From Streptomyces sp. CB02261 (lineage in GTDB: Bacteria; Actinomycetota; Actinomycetes; Streptomycetales; Streptomycetaceae): a DNA stretch of 64,000 nt. The notes under the pieces are model-generated. The model made no database searches. It saw only the letters and a program-made list of their open reading frames with translations, and had not been told where the DNA came from. Where the stretch lies: assembly GCF_001905665.1 (NCBI RefSeq), contig NZ_LIVX01000006.1:372001-436000 (forward strand). Reading direction: 5' to 3'. Each line of letters begins with the position of its first letter. Position 1 is the first letter of the stretch. Below are positions 42,966 through 51,033 of this stretch, in pieces. Made by a program: the position numbers and the translations under genes.

Positions 42966-45317
42966 TCAGGACGGCGGGGCGGCCGCTCTCAGGAGGAGGG
43001 CCGCCGCTTCGGCGTGGCGGCCCAGGCGCTCCAGGCAGTGGGCCTCGTCGTCGAGGGCCGCGACGGTGTCGGGGTGGACGGGGCCGAGGAGGCGGGTGCG
43101 GGTGGCGGCGATGGCGCGGTGCGCCTCCAGCGCCTCCGCCCAGCGGCCCAGCCGGCCGAGGGCGACGGCGGTCTCACGGCGGCTCAGCAGCGTGTCCGGG
43201 TGCTCGGGCCCCAGCACCCGCTCCCGGTCGGCGTGGACGCTCTCGGACTCCGCGAGGGCCTCCGGCCAGCGGCCGAGGCGGCCGAGGTTGACGGCGAGGG
43301 CGTGGCGGGCGCGCAGGGTCTCGGTCCCGTAGGCGCCCTGGGCGCGGGTGCGGGCCGCGATGAGGTCCCGGCACACCTCCAGGGCGTCGGCGGCCTGGCC
43401 GAGCCGTCCGAGGCAGACACCGGTCTCGTAGCGGGCGGCGAGGGTGTCGGGGTGGTCGGGGCCGAGGGCGGCGGCGCGGGCGTCGGCGACCGCGCGGTAC
43501 AGGGTGAGCGACTCCTGGCCCCGGCCGAGGCGTCCGAGGGTGTAGGCCACTTCGTGCCGGGTCACGAGGGTGTCGGGGTGGTCCTCGCCGAGCAGCCGGG
43601 CGCGGGCCTCCGCGACGTCGTGCGCCGTGCGGTACGACTCCTCCAGGCGGCCGAGGCGGCCGAGCGTGAACGCCAGGTTGTGCCGGCAGCGCAGGGTGTC
43701 GGGGTGGTCGGGGCCGACGGTGCGCTCGCGTGCGGCGAGGACGCTGACGTACACCTCGTACGCCTCGGGGTGCCGTCCGAGGCGCCCGAGTGCGTACGCC
43801 CGCTCCTGACGGGCCGCCAGGGTGTCGGGGTGGTCCTCGCCGAGGACGCGGGCGCGGATCGCGGCGACCCGGTCGAAGACGCTCAGCGCGTCGGCGGGGC
43901 GGTCGAGCCGGGCGAGGGCGAAGCCGACCTCGTAACGGCTCGCGAGGGTGTCGGGGTGGTCCTCCCCGAGGACCGCGGCGCGGTGCTCGGCGACGGACCG
44001 GTGCACGGACTCGGCCTCGTCCCAGCGGCCGAGGCGGCCGAGTCCCATCCCGGCCCGGTACCGACCGGCGAGCACGGCGATCAGCTCGGCGGAGGGGGCG
44101 ACGGGCACGGGCGCGGGCGCGTCCGGTGCGGAACGGGCGGTGGTCCACTCGGTGGTGAGCACGGCGGCGGCGGGGTCGTGGGCGACCGGCCGCGGCGCGG
44201 CGCCCGCGTCTGCGGGCCGGGGTCCGCCGGTGATCCCCCGGACCCACGCGGGCACGGGGGCCGGGCCGGGAGCGCCGGGGAAGGTGCCGACAGCGGGGAC
44301 CGGGCCGGGGACCGGAGCGGGACCCTGCCCCTGGCCGGGGACCGGGCCCGGGCCGGGGATCGGTGCCGGGCCGGGGATCGGGCCCGGGCCGGTGCCAGGG
44401 CCTGGGCCCGGGACGACGGTGCCTCCGGGGACGGGCATGCCGACCGTGGTCCCGGCGAGGGACGGCGAGACCCGGCCCGAGACGATCCGGCGGCGCAGGT
44501 CGCCCGCGTCGGCCGGCCGTTCCTCGGGCACCTTGGCGAGCAGGTCGACGACGATCCGGTCGAAGTAGTCGGGCAGCTCGGCGCGGTGCGCGCGCGGCGG
44601 ACGCGGCACCGTGTCCCGGTGTCCGATGAGGATCGCCCAGGAGTCGCCGAGGTCGAAGGGCGGGGCGCCGGTGGCCAGTTCGTACAGGACGCACCCGAGT
44701 GAGTAGAGGTCGCTGCGGTGGTCGATCTCGCCGCCGCCGATCTGCTCCGGGGACATGTAGTGGGGCGTGCCCATGGCGATGCCGGTGCCGGTGAGGCGGG
44801 AGGTGAAGCCCATGTCGGCGCCGAGGCGCGCTATCCCGAAGTCGCAGATCTTCACCGTGCCGTCCCGCAGCCGCATGATGTTCGCGGGCTTCAGGTCGCG
44901 GTGCACGATGCCGTGGCCGTGGGTGTAGGCGAGGGCGTCGGCGACCTGGTCGGCGATCTCGACGACGTCCTGCACGGGTAGCGGATGCTGGGCGTTGGCG
45001 GCGAGGAGCTGGCTGAGGTTGCGCCCCTCCAGGAGCTCCATGACGAGGAAGAGGACGCCGTCGTCCTCACCGAAGTCGTGCACGACCGTGATGCCACGGT
45101 GCTGGAGCGCGGCGGCCACCCGGGCCTCGCGCCGGAACCGCTCGCGCACCACGGTGAGGACCTGGGGGTCCTGCTGTGGTCCGAGCGGTTTGAGGCACTT
45201 CACGGCGACCCCGCGCCCGAGCGCCTCGTCGGTCGCGCGCCACACCTCGCCCATACCCCCGCGGCCGATGACCTCGTGCAGGCGGTACCGGCCCTGGATC
45301 AGTCTGGAGTCCCCCAT
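42966..45317 (-). CDS. Ser/Thr protein kinase with kinesin-light-chain-type TPRs
   Basis: The 783-residue protein starts at ATG 45317. The kinase domain is at about residues 11-280: GRGGMGEVWRATD, VAVKCLKP, VHRDLKPANIMRL, DFGIARLG, GTPHYMSPEQIGG. A Pro/Gly-rich linker (PGPGPGTGPGPIPGP and so on) spans about 300-370. From about residue 420 come eight complete 42-residue TPRs and a partial ninth, each with the hallmark GEDHPDTL-type turn and GRLGR helix. No membrane helix is present, so it is cytosolic. The TPR array likely binds a protein partner. The start lies 26 bases after the DUF2236 gene stop on the same strand, so the two are probably co-transcribed. Confidence 0.92.
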   Translation of the reverse strand: MGDSRLIQGRYRLHEVIGRGGMGEVWRATDEALGRGVAVKCLKPLGPQQDPQVLTVVRERFRREARVAAALQHRGITVVHDFGEDDGVLFLVMELLEGRNLSQLLAANAQHPLPVQDVVEIADQVADALAYTHGHGIVHRDLKPANIMRLRDGTVKICDFGIARLGADMGFTSRLTGTGIAMGTPHYMSPEQIGGGEIDHRSDLYSLGCVLYELATGAPPFDLGDSWAILIGHRDTVPRPPRAHRAELPDYFDRIVVDLLAKVPEERPADAGDLRRRIVSGRVSPSLAGTTVGMPVPGGTVVPGPGPGTGPGPIPGPAPIPGPGPVPGQGQGPAPVPGPVPAVGTFPGAPGPAPVPAWVRGITGGPRPADAGAAPRPVAHDPAAAVLTTEWTTARSAPDAPAPVPVAPSAELIAVLAGRYRAGMGLGRLGRWDEAESVHRSVAEHRAAVLGEDHPDTLASRYEVGFALARLDRPADALSVFDRVAAIRARVLGEDHPDTLAARQERAYALGRLGRHPEAYEVYVSVLAARERTVGPDHPDTLRCRHNLAFTLGRLGRLEESYRTAHDVAEARARLLGEDHPDTLVTRHEVAYTLGRLGRGQESLTLYRAVADARAAALGPDHPDTLAARYETGVCLGRLGQAADALEVCRDLIAARTRAQGAYGTETLRARHALAVNLGRLGRWPEALAESESVHADRERVLGPEHPDTLLSRRETAVALGRLGRWAEALEAHRAIAATRTRLLGPVHPDTVAALDDEAHCLERLGRHAEAAALLLRAAAPPS

Positions 45318-45343
45318 CGTGTGCTGCCGCCCCCGTCGGTTTC

Positions 45344-46213
45344 CTACGCCTTTTCCGGCTCCTCCAGTATGGACGCCGGTTCGGACAGTGGGTACGGGGC
45401 GGGGTACGCGTAAGGCTCGGGTCGCGCCTCCGGGCCGAGCCGCTCCATGGCGCGGATGATGTGCCCGGGCGGGAGGCGCCAGCGCAGGTGGGCGGGGACG
45501 CGGCGGAGGAGTCCTGCCGTCGCGACCAGGCGGCGGGTGACGGTGGCCGGCGGTGGGGCGGGGTGGCCGTAGAGCGCGTGGGCGTAGGGGGGCAGAGTGT
45601 CGTACGCGAGCGCGGTGACGCGCCGCCAGATCACCTCGCGCGCCGGTACGAGGACGGGTTTCACGGGCGGTCTGCGGAGGAAGGCCTCGACGGTGCGGGC
45701 GTCGGGCCCGGCGGTGAGCCGGGGGCGTACGGCGTCGAAGTAGGCGGCGAGTTCGGCGGCGGATCCCGGGACGGCGGCCGGGTCGAGCCCGATGAGGCGG
45801 GCCGATGTGCGGTGTTCGTCGACGTAGCGGTCGGCCAGGGTGTCGGTGAGCGGGAGGCCGGAGCGCCGTGCGACGGAGAGGTAGGAGTCGGTCTCGGCGC
45901 AGTGCACCCAGAGGAGCAGCTCCGGGTCGTCCACCCCGAGCAGCCGGTGGATCCGGCGCACCCGGGCGGCGGCGGCCTCGGCGACGTCGGCGGTCTCGTA
46001 GCTGAGGGTCCCGATGAAGCTCGCGGTCCGCATGAGCCGGCCCCAGGGGTCCTCCCGGAAGCTGCTGTTGATCATGACGCCGCGCACGGCGACGGGGTGC
46101 AGTGCCTGGAGCCACAGGGCGCGGACGCCCGCGAGCCACATGACGGGGTCGCTGTGCAGCTGCCAGGTGACGGAGCGGGGCCCGAAGAGCCCGGGGTCGG
46201 CATCCTGCGTCAT
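45344..46213 (-). CDS. Oxygenase MpaB / DUF2236-family protein
   Basis: The product is 289 residues from ATG 46213. The family hallmark LQALHPVAVRGVMINSSFRE and PWGRLMRTASFIGTLSYE (His and Arg-rich helical core) is well conserved, followed by LLWVHCAETDSYLSVARR. Members include the latex-clearing-protein-related oxygenases and MpaB', which are haem enzymes that cleave C=C bonds, but most bacterial members are uncharacterised. Upstream in-frame codons are possible but lack conservation signs. It precedes the TPR kinase gene by 26 bases. Confidence 0.85.
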   Translation of the reverse strand: MTQDADPGLFGPRSVTWQLHSDPVMWLAGVRALWLQALHPVAVRGVMINSSFREDPWGRLMRTASFIGTLSYETADVAEAAAARVRRIHRLLGVDDPELLLWVHCAETDSYLSVARRSGLPLTDTLADRYVDEHRTSARLIGLDPAAVPGSAAELAAYFDAVRPRLTAGPDARTVEAFLRRPPVKPVLVPAREVIWRRVTALAYDTLPPYAHALYGHPAPPPATVTRRLVATAGLLRRVPAHLRWRLPPGHIIRAMERLGPEARPEPYAYPAPYPLSEPASILEEPEKA

Positions 46214-46552
46214 GGCGCTCAGGCTAAGCCCGGCCCTCGGGGCGCGAACAGATGCGGGCACCCGGGTTCGCGGGGTGCCGGAGCCCCTGCGCCTCTGGAG
46301 TCCCTTGCGCCCCTCGCGTAGACCTCGACATGGCTCGTTCCCGCCCACCGCTGACTGACATGATCCCGCCAACCATGCGGCGGGGGGCTCCCCGGGAAGG
46401 GGTTCCGGCGGCTGGCCGCGGCCCCCCGATGACGACCCGTCGGGACTCTCCGTACACGTTCCCCCGGCGCGCGCCCGGGCTCGGAGACAGGCCCAAGCCG
46501 ACACCATCCGCAGCAAAAGGACCAGCACCATCACGCCATCTGGCTCGTTTAA

Positions 46553-46562
46553 TTCGGCCGAA
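46553..46562. promoter_or_regulatory. Palindrome TTCGGCCGAA in the bac leader
   Basis: A perfect 10-bp palindrome embedded in an AT-rich patch (TTTAATTCGGCCGAAACAAG), 267 bases before the bacA start. A possible operator half-site pair; no known regulator consensus is assigned. Confidence 0.35.
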
Positions 46563-46613
46563 ACAAGAGGGAAACACATCGCCCCCTCCGATGGAAATCA
46601 GCCGCGACTTGAC

Positions 46614-46640
46614 GGCAATTCAAGGTCACGCTTGATTGCC
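46614..46640. promoter_or_regulatory. Inverted repeat GGCAATTCAAG / CTTGATTGCC
   Basis: The arms at 46614-46624 and 46631-46640 are complementary except for one bulged T, with a 6-base centre. It starts right after TTGACG, a -35-like hexamer, about 190 bases before bacA. It may be an operator for the cluster or an mRNA hairpin. Confidence 0.45.
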
Positions 46641-46828
46641 CCGACGAGGGAGTCCTAGGGTCACTCCTGATCAAGATCGCCGGAACGGGAAGCATCACCG
46701 TCGGAACCGTCCACCCATCGATTCCCGACATTGGTGCAGACCAGTGATCCTGCGCCTCGGCGGCGCATTTCGATCTGCGCTGCCGAGAGAAGAAGCCCGC
46801 GAATGGACGCCACAGAGGAGGTCGAGAC

Positions 46829-47461
46829 ATGGAGACAGTCCGAATTCCTGACAGTGAAAAACAGGCACTCATGGCGCTCATTCCCGCCGACGCCACACAA
46901 CGCGTCGCGATCGGGACATTGGGCCCGAAGGGGACCAGCAGCGAGCACATCGCACGGCTGATGCTGCACAGCGTCGGCGACCCCGAATCCTGCCGGATCG
47001 TCCTGAAGGACACCTTCGAGCAGTGCATGGACGCGCTCGTCGGCGCGCGCATCGAACTGGCTCTGGTCCCTCACGCCTATTCCCATATCAACGTCTTCTA
47101 CATGCATCCGGGACTGGAACCGGTGAGCGTCTTCTACGGGAGTACGCCCGAATACGGACTTGCCGCACGAGCCGACTTCCCCTTCCACGAGGAACTGCTC
47201 AGCACCGAGACCGTAGCCACTCACCCGGCTCCGATTCCCATGCTGCAACACCACTTCGACCACCCCGTGAAGCTGGCCACCGTCAGCTCCACGAGCCAGG
47301 CGGCAGATCACGTCGCCAGCGGCCGCTACAACATCGCTCTCACGAACGAGCAGGCGGTCGAGGAATACAACCTGAAGTTCGTCTACAGGTTTTCACGGAT
47401 CCCCATGACCTGGACGGTCTTCTCAAGGAGGAAGGATCTCAATGACCGCGGAAGTGCGTGA
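46829..47461 (+). CDS. bacA: BacA homologue, non-aromatising prephenate decarboxylase
   Basis: The 210-residue protein closely follows Bacillus BacA: TLGPKGTSSEHIARL, DTFEQCMDAL, LVPHAYSHINVFYMHPGL, STPEYGLAARADFPF, HPAPIPML, IALTNEQAVEEYNL and RIPMTWTVFS are all in register. BacA decarboxylates prephenate without aromatisation to dihydro-4-hydroxyphenylpyruvate, the committed step to anticapsin and related non-proteinogenic amino acids. The fold is that of prephenate dehydratase without its ACT domain. ATG 46829 has GAGGAGG at 46815-46821. Its codons are unusually AT-rich at third positions (12 of the first 33), unlike flanking genes, a sign of transfer. It overlaps bacB by 20 bases. Confidence 0.95.
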   Translation: METVRIPDSEKQALMALIPADATQRVAIGTLGPKGTSSEHIARLMLHSVGDPESCRIVLKDTFEQCMDALVGARIELALVPHAYSHINVFYMHPGLEPVSVFYGSTPEYGLAARADFPFHEELLSTETVATHPAPIPMLQHHFDHPVKLATVSSTSQAADHVASGRYNIALTNEQAVEEYNLKFVYRFSRIPMTWTVFSRRKDLNDRGSA

Positions 47462-48146
47462 GCACCCCTACTTCCCCGCTCCCGGCGTCACGCTTCACGA
47501 CGACGGGGTCCGGATCGAGTCCTACCGACGCGAGGACACGGAGGTACGACTCCTCTACATCGCCCCCGGCGCCGGTGTGCGAGGCGACGAATCCCGGCGG
47601 GAGGCACACGTCGGGATGGTCATCCGGGGCGAGATCTCCGCGACGGTCGGAGACGTCACGAAGCTGATGAAGCCCGAGCACGACGTGTACGTCGCGCCGC
47701 CCGGCATCGAACTCTCGGCCGTGAACACGAGTTCCGCCGAAACCATTCTCCTCGAGATCAGGCGCTGTAAGGCGGGCGAGTCCTATCCCGCGCCCAGCGG
47801 TTACTTCCTCGAACCGCTCGAGTCGCGCAAGTTCGTCAAGATGGACGTCACGTTCTTCCTGGCCGACTGGATCGAGCTGATGGTCGCCGACATTCCCGGC
47901 GGCGGCGAGATGCCGTACCACAAGCACTCGCACGAGCAGATCGGGACGTGCCTCGACGGCCGGTACGAGATGACGGTCGAGGGATCGCGCCACGAGCTGC
48001 AGTTCGGCGCCACCTACTTCTGCGGGAGCCAGGAGGGGCACGGGGCCGCCAACCCGAACGAGAGCCTGGCCCGCTCCCTCAACATCTTCATCCCGCCGCG
48101 GTACCACCGGGTCCCCCAGCAGGAAGCCGAGCAGGAGTCCCGGTGA
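47442..48146 (+). CDS. bacB: BacB homologue, bicupin isomerase
   Basis: The 234-residue bicupin matches BacB in length and blocks: GDVTKLMKPEHDVYVAPPGI in the first cupin, MDVTFFLADWIELMVADIPG, then GGEMPYHKHSHEQIGTCLDG (metal His/Glu set) and GATYFCGSQEGHGA in the second. BacB isomerises dihydro-4-hydroxyphenylpyruvate to the conjugated dienone. In the first cupin the usual His pair appears degraded (RREAHVGMVIRGE). Start ATG 47442 has AGGAGGA 10 bases upstream and lies inside the bacA 3' end, implying translational coupling. It overlaps the next gene by the GTGA motif. Confidence 0.94.
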   Translation: MTAEVREHPYFPAPGVTLHDDGVRIESYRREDTEVRLLYIAPGAGVRGDESRREAHVGMVIRGEISATVGDVTKLMKPEHDVYVAPPGIELSAVNTSSAETILLEIRRCKAGESYPAPSGYFLEPLESRKFVKMDVTFFLADWIELMVADIPGGGEMPYHKHSHEQIGTCLDGRYEMTVEGSRHELQFGATYFCGSQEGHGAANPNESLARSLNIFIPPRYHRVPQQEAEQESR

Positions 48147-48925
48147 CCCGGGTAGCGATCATCCTGGGCGCCGGCCGCGGCATCGGGAGGGCGACCGCAC
48201 TGCACCTGAGCGCCAAGGGGTACACGACCGTCCTGTGCGCGCGCGGTTCCGAGGACCTGGAGAAGGTCGCCGCGGAGGCGAACGCGGGAACGGGTGACGG
48301 CGGGCGGTCCGCGTACGTCCTTCCGGGCGACGTCACCTCGCCGTCCTTCCGCGAGGAGTTGGTGGGCGACGTCGAGCGCCGTTTCGGCAGGATCGACGTC
48401 CTGATCAACAACGCCCCCGGACCGCCGCCCGGACACTTCGACGACATCCTGGTCGACGACGTGCGTTCCGCGATGGACCAGAAACTCGTCCCGTACCTGG
48501 ACCTGATCAAATCCGTCGCCCCCGTGATGGTCCGCAACGAATTCGGCCGGATCGTCAACATCGTCGGCAACATCGGCAGGGAACCCACGGCCGGCATGTT
48601 CCTCTCCGGCCTGGTCAACGCGGCGGTCTCGAACGCCGTCAAGTACCTGGCGAGCCAGTACGCCCGGCACAACGTGACCGTGAACTGCGTGCACCCCGGA
48701 ATCATCCGGACCCAGCGCTACGACAACGCCGTCGCCCATATGGCCCGGACCGGCGGCATCACCCGACAGGACGCGGAAGAGCGCCTGCGACGGGCGATCC
48801 CGATGGACAGGCCGGGAGAGGCCGACGAGGTCGCCGCCCTCATCGGCTTTCTGGCGTCCGACGAATCGTCCTACGTCACCGGTCAGCAGATCTCGGTCGA
48901 CGGCGGCCACATGACATGCGTGTGA
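48143..48925 (+). CDS. bacG: BacG homologue, SDR-fold conjugate reductase
   Basis: This 260-residue SDR protein matches BacG (YwfH), which reduces the dienone pyruvate at C4 to the tetrahydro level with NADH. Shared blocks include GAGRGIGRATALHL, GRIDVLINNAPG, NEFGRIVNIVGNI, HNVTVNCVHPGII and the end SSYVTGQQISVDGGHM. Like BacG, it lacks the canonical SDR YxxxK: the equivalent stretch is SGLVNAAV, so Tyr and Lys are replaced. GTG 48143 overlaps the bacB TGA. The gene is followed 14 bases later by bacC. Confidence 0.93.
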   Translation: MTRVAIILGAGRGIGRATALHLSAKGYTTVLCARGSEDLEKVAAEANAGTGDGGRSAYVLPGDVTSPSFREELVGDVERRFGRIDVLINNAPGPPPGHFDDILVDDVRSAMDQKLVPYLDLIKSVAPVMVRNEFGRIVNIVGNIGREPTAGMFLSGLVNAAVSNAVKYLASQYARHNVTVNCVHPGIIRTQRYDNAVAHMARTGGITRQDAEERLRRAIPMDRPGEADEVAALIGFLASDESSYVTGQQISVDGGHMTCV

Positions 48926-48939
48926 AAGGAGACCTGCTC

Positions 48940-49689
48940 ATGTTCGAGGACAAGGTGGTCGTCGTCACCGGTGCCGCATCGGGGATCGGCAGGCAGACCG
49001 CGATCGAATTCGCACGGCAGGGCGCGAAGGTCGTCGTCGCGGACATCGACGAGAAGGGCGGGACCGAGGTCGTCGCCGCGCTCAGGAACGACGGACACGA
49101 CGCCGTCTTCGTGACGACGGACCTGACGGTCGAGGCGGACTGCAGGAACCTCATAGCCGCCGCCGTCGACGGTTTCGGACGGCTCGACGTCCTGGTCAAC
49201 AACGCCGGAATCGAGATAACCACTCCGTTCCACGAGATGTCGGAACACGAGTGGGACAGGTTGGTCGACACCAACCTGAAGAGCATGTTCCTGTGCTCCA
49301 AGCACGCCCTCCGCGAGATGATCACGGCGACGAGCGGAGCCATCGTCAACGTCTGCTCCGTGAGCGGACTGGTCGCCTGGCCCGGCATCGCCGCGTACAA
49401 CTCGACCAAGGGAGGGGTGATGATGCTGACGAAATCGCTCGCCGTCGACTACGCCAAGTACAACATCAGGGCGAACTGCGTCTGCCCCAGCATCATCGAC
49501 ACCCCGATGACGGACGTGTCCAACGGACACGACGCTGATATCAAGGCGGAGAAGGCGAAGCTGAACCCGATCGGGCGCCTCGGCACACCGGAGGACGTCG
49601 CGAACGCGATCCTTTTCCTCGCGTCGGACAAGTCGTCCTTCATCACGGGCAGCGCGCTCACCGTAGACGGCGGTTACACGGCCATCTAG
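48940..49689 (+). CDS. bacC: BacC homologue, SDR dehydrogenase
   Basis: A 249-residue NAD-dependent SDR with intact motifs GAASGIGRQ, NNAGIEI and YNSTK (Tyr-Lys pair). It aligns closely with BacC: NNAGIEITTPFHEM, SVSGLVAWPGIAAYNSTKGG, KSLAVDYAKYNIRANCVCPS, IDTPM and TVDGGYTA. BacC oxidises the ring hydroxyl of dihydroanticapsin to the ketone of anticapsin. Its presence suggests that the product of this cluster also carries a ring ketone. ATG 48940 has AAAGGAGA about 8 bases upstream; an in-frame ATG at 48913 lacks a good site. Confidence 0.93.
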   Translation: MFEDKVVVVTGAASGIGRQTAIEFARQGAKVVVADIDEKGGTEVVAALRNDGHDAVFVTTDLTVEADCRNLIAAAVDGFGRLDVLVNNAGIEITTPFHEMSEHEWDRLVDTNLKSMFLCSKHALREMITATSGAIVNVCSVSGLVAWPGIAAYNSTKGGVMMLTKSLAVDYAKYNIRANCVCPSIIDTPMTDVSNGHDADIKAEKAKLNPIGRLGTPEDVANAILFLASDKSSFITGSALTVDGGYTAI

Positions 49690-49728
49690 CCGTCTCGTTC
49701 CACATGCACGAAAGAAAGGTTGGCTGGA

Positions 49729-51033
49729 GTGTCGGACCGATCGACCGACGCGGAACACCCCGGTGGGTTTCCCGTCCTGACCGTCCTCGCGCTGATGGCG
49801 GGAATCTTCGCCGTCGGATCCGAGGAGCTGGTGGTCTCACCGCTGCTTGTGAACATGGCCGAGTCCTTCGGCGCAACGGTGGCCCTGATGGCGCTGTCGG
49901 TCAGCGTCTACGGCATCGGTACGGCGGTCGGCGCGCTGCTCTTCGCCCCGCTCGGGGACAGGGTGTCGCGCCGCCTCAGCCTGGTGGTAGGGATGGTGAT
50001 GTTCGTCCTCGGCACGGTTCTGTGCGCGTCCGCCACAGGGCCGGGGACGTTCTTCACGGGCAGGGTGCTGGCCGGCCTGGCCACGGGTGCCTTCGTCCCC
50101 ACGGCGTACGCCTTCGTCGGTGACCAGATCCCGTACCGGCACCGCGCGAGGGCCATGGGCATCCTCGTGTCGAGCTGGTCGCTCTCGCTGGTCCTCGGCG
50201 TGCCCCTGGGGTCGTTCGTCGGGGAATGGGCGGGCTGGCGCTGGACCTTCGGGCTGCTCGCGATCCTCGGCGCCCTCGTCGTCTTCGTGCTGCTCATGGT
50301 CGGCGGCGGGAAGCCCGCCCGCGACCAGGGCGACCCTGCCGCCGCGGAGAAGTCCGCGGAGCCGTCGCGAGGCGGCTGGGTGCGCTCGACCGCCCAGGCG
50401 TTCCGTGGGCCGAGGGTGACCGTGTACGTGCTGGCGACCTTCCTGAACATGTTCGCCTTCTACGGCATGTACACGTTCCTCGGCAGCGCCCTGCAGTACC
50501 GGTTCGGCTCGGGGAGCTCCATGACCGGCCTCATGATCCTCCTCTACGGACTGGGGTTCGCCACCAGCTTCCTCACCGGCAGGTGGGCCGACGAACTGGG
50601 CAAGGAGAAGGTGCTGGTCGCCCTGCTCGCGGGGCTGGTCCCGGCGCTGGTGGCGATCCCGTTCGTCACCCGGTGGACGGCGCTGCTCGTCGTCTGCCTC
50701 TTCCTGTGGGGCGCGATGCAGAGTCTGGTGGTCACGCTGCTCAGCACTCTGCTGAGCGAGTGCTCGCCCCAGCACCGCGGCGCCATCCTGGCCCTCTACA
50801 GCCTCGCGACCAACCTCGGCGTGGCCCTCGGGGCGGCCCTCCTCGGCCCCCTGTTCACGGCGTACGGGTTCTCGGCCGTCGGCTGGGTCTGCGCCGGGAT
50901 CACGCTCATCGCGTTCGGCCTGAGCGGATGGGTGTACCGGCGGCGCCACGAAGGATCCCCGGACGGTGCCGGCGTCCCGGGCAAGGACAAGGACACGACA
51001 CACGAGGCGAGGGTCGCTGCACATGAAGACTGA
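49729..51033 (+). CDS. MFS exporter, BacE-like position (DHA1 type)
   Basis: The 434-residue protein starts at GTG 49729 with AAAGG 9 bases upstream; the TTG at 49720 is too close to that site. Twelve hydrophobic segments are apparent. Family motifs include APLGDRVSRRLSLVVG (motif A), GRVLAGLATGAFVPTAYAFV and a central hydrophilic loop (about 195-225). It most resembles drug/H+ antiporters of the arabinose-efflux/DHA1 group. In bacilysin producers, the MFS pump BacE gives self-protection, so this gene likely exports the cluster product. Its last 11 bases overlap the start of bacF. Confidence 0.9.
   Translation: MSDRSTDAEHPGGFPVLTVLALMAGIFAVGSEELVVSPLLVNMAESFGATVALMALSVSVYGIGTAVGALLFAPLGDRVSRRLSLVVGMVMFVLGTVLCASATGPGTFFTGRVLAGLATGAFVPTAYAFVGDQIPYRHRARAMGILVSSWSLSLVLGVPLGSFVGEWAGWRWTFGLLAILGALVVFVLLMVGGGKPARDQGDPAAAEKSAEPSRGGWVRSTAQAFRGPRVTVYVLATFLNMFAFYGMYTFLGSALQYRFGSGSSMTGLMILLYGLGFATSFLTGRWADELGKEKVLVALLAGLVPALVAIPFVTRWTALLVVCLFLWGAMQSLVVTLLSTLLSECSPQHRGAILALYSLATNLGVALGAALLGPLFTAYGFSAVGWVCAGITLIAFGLSGWVYRRRHEGSPDGAGVPGKDKDTTHEARVAAHED

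Larger units (their letters stand above)
46214..46828. promoter_or_regulatory. 615-bp leader region of the bac/terpene operon
   Basis: No convincing gene lies here; small open frames have poor codon structure and no ribosome sites. The right half (about 46490-46850) has clearly higher AT content than the window average, with runs such as AGCAAAAGG and TTTAATTC. It contains a 10-bp palindrome at 46553 and a larger inverted repeat at 46614. The promoter and control sites of the downstream 11-gene operon must lie in this stretch, as no regulator gene is adjacent. Confidence 0.5.

Noticed and set aside
46252..46635. A 127-codon plus-strand frame upstream of bacA
   Set aside because: The product is Pro/Arg-rich without recognisable motifs and there is no Shine-Dalgarno sequence; the region is better read as leader DNA.
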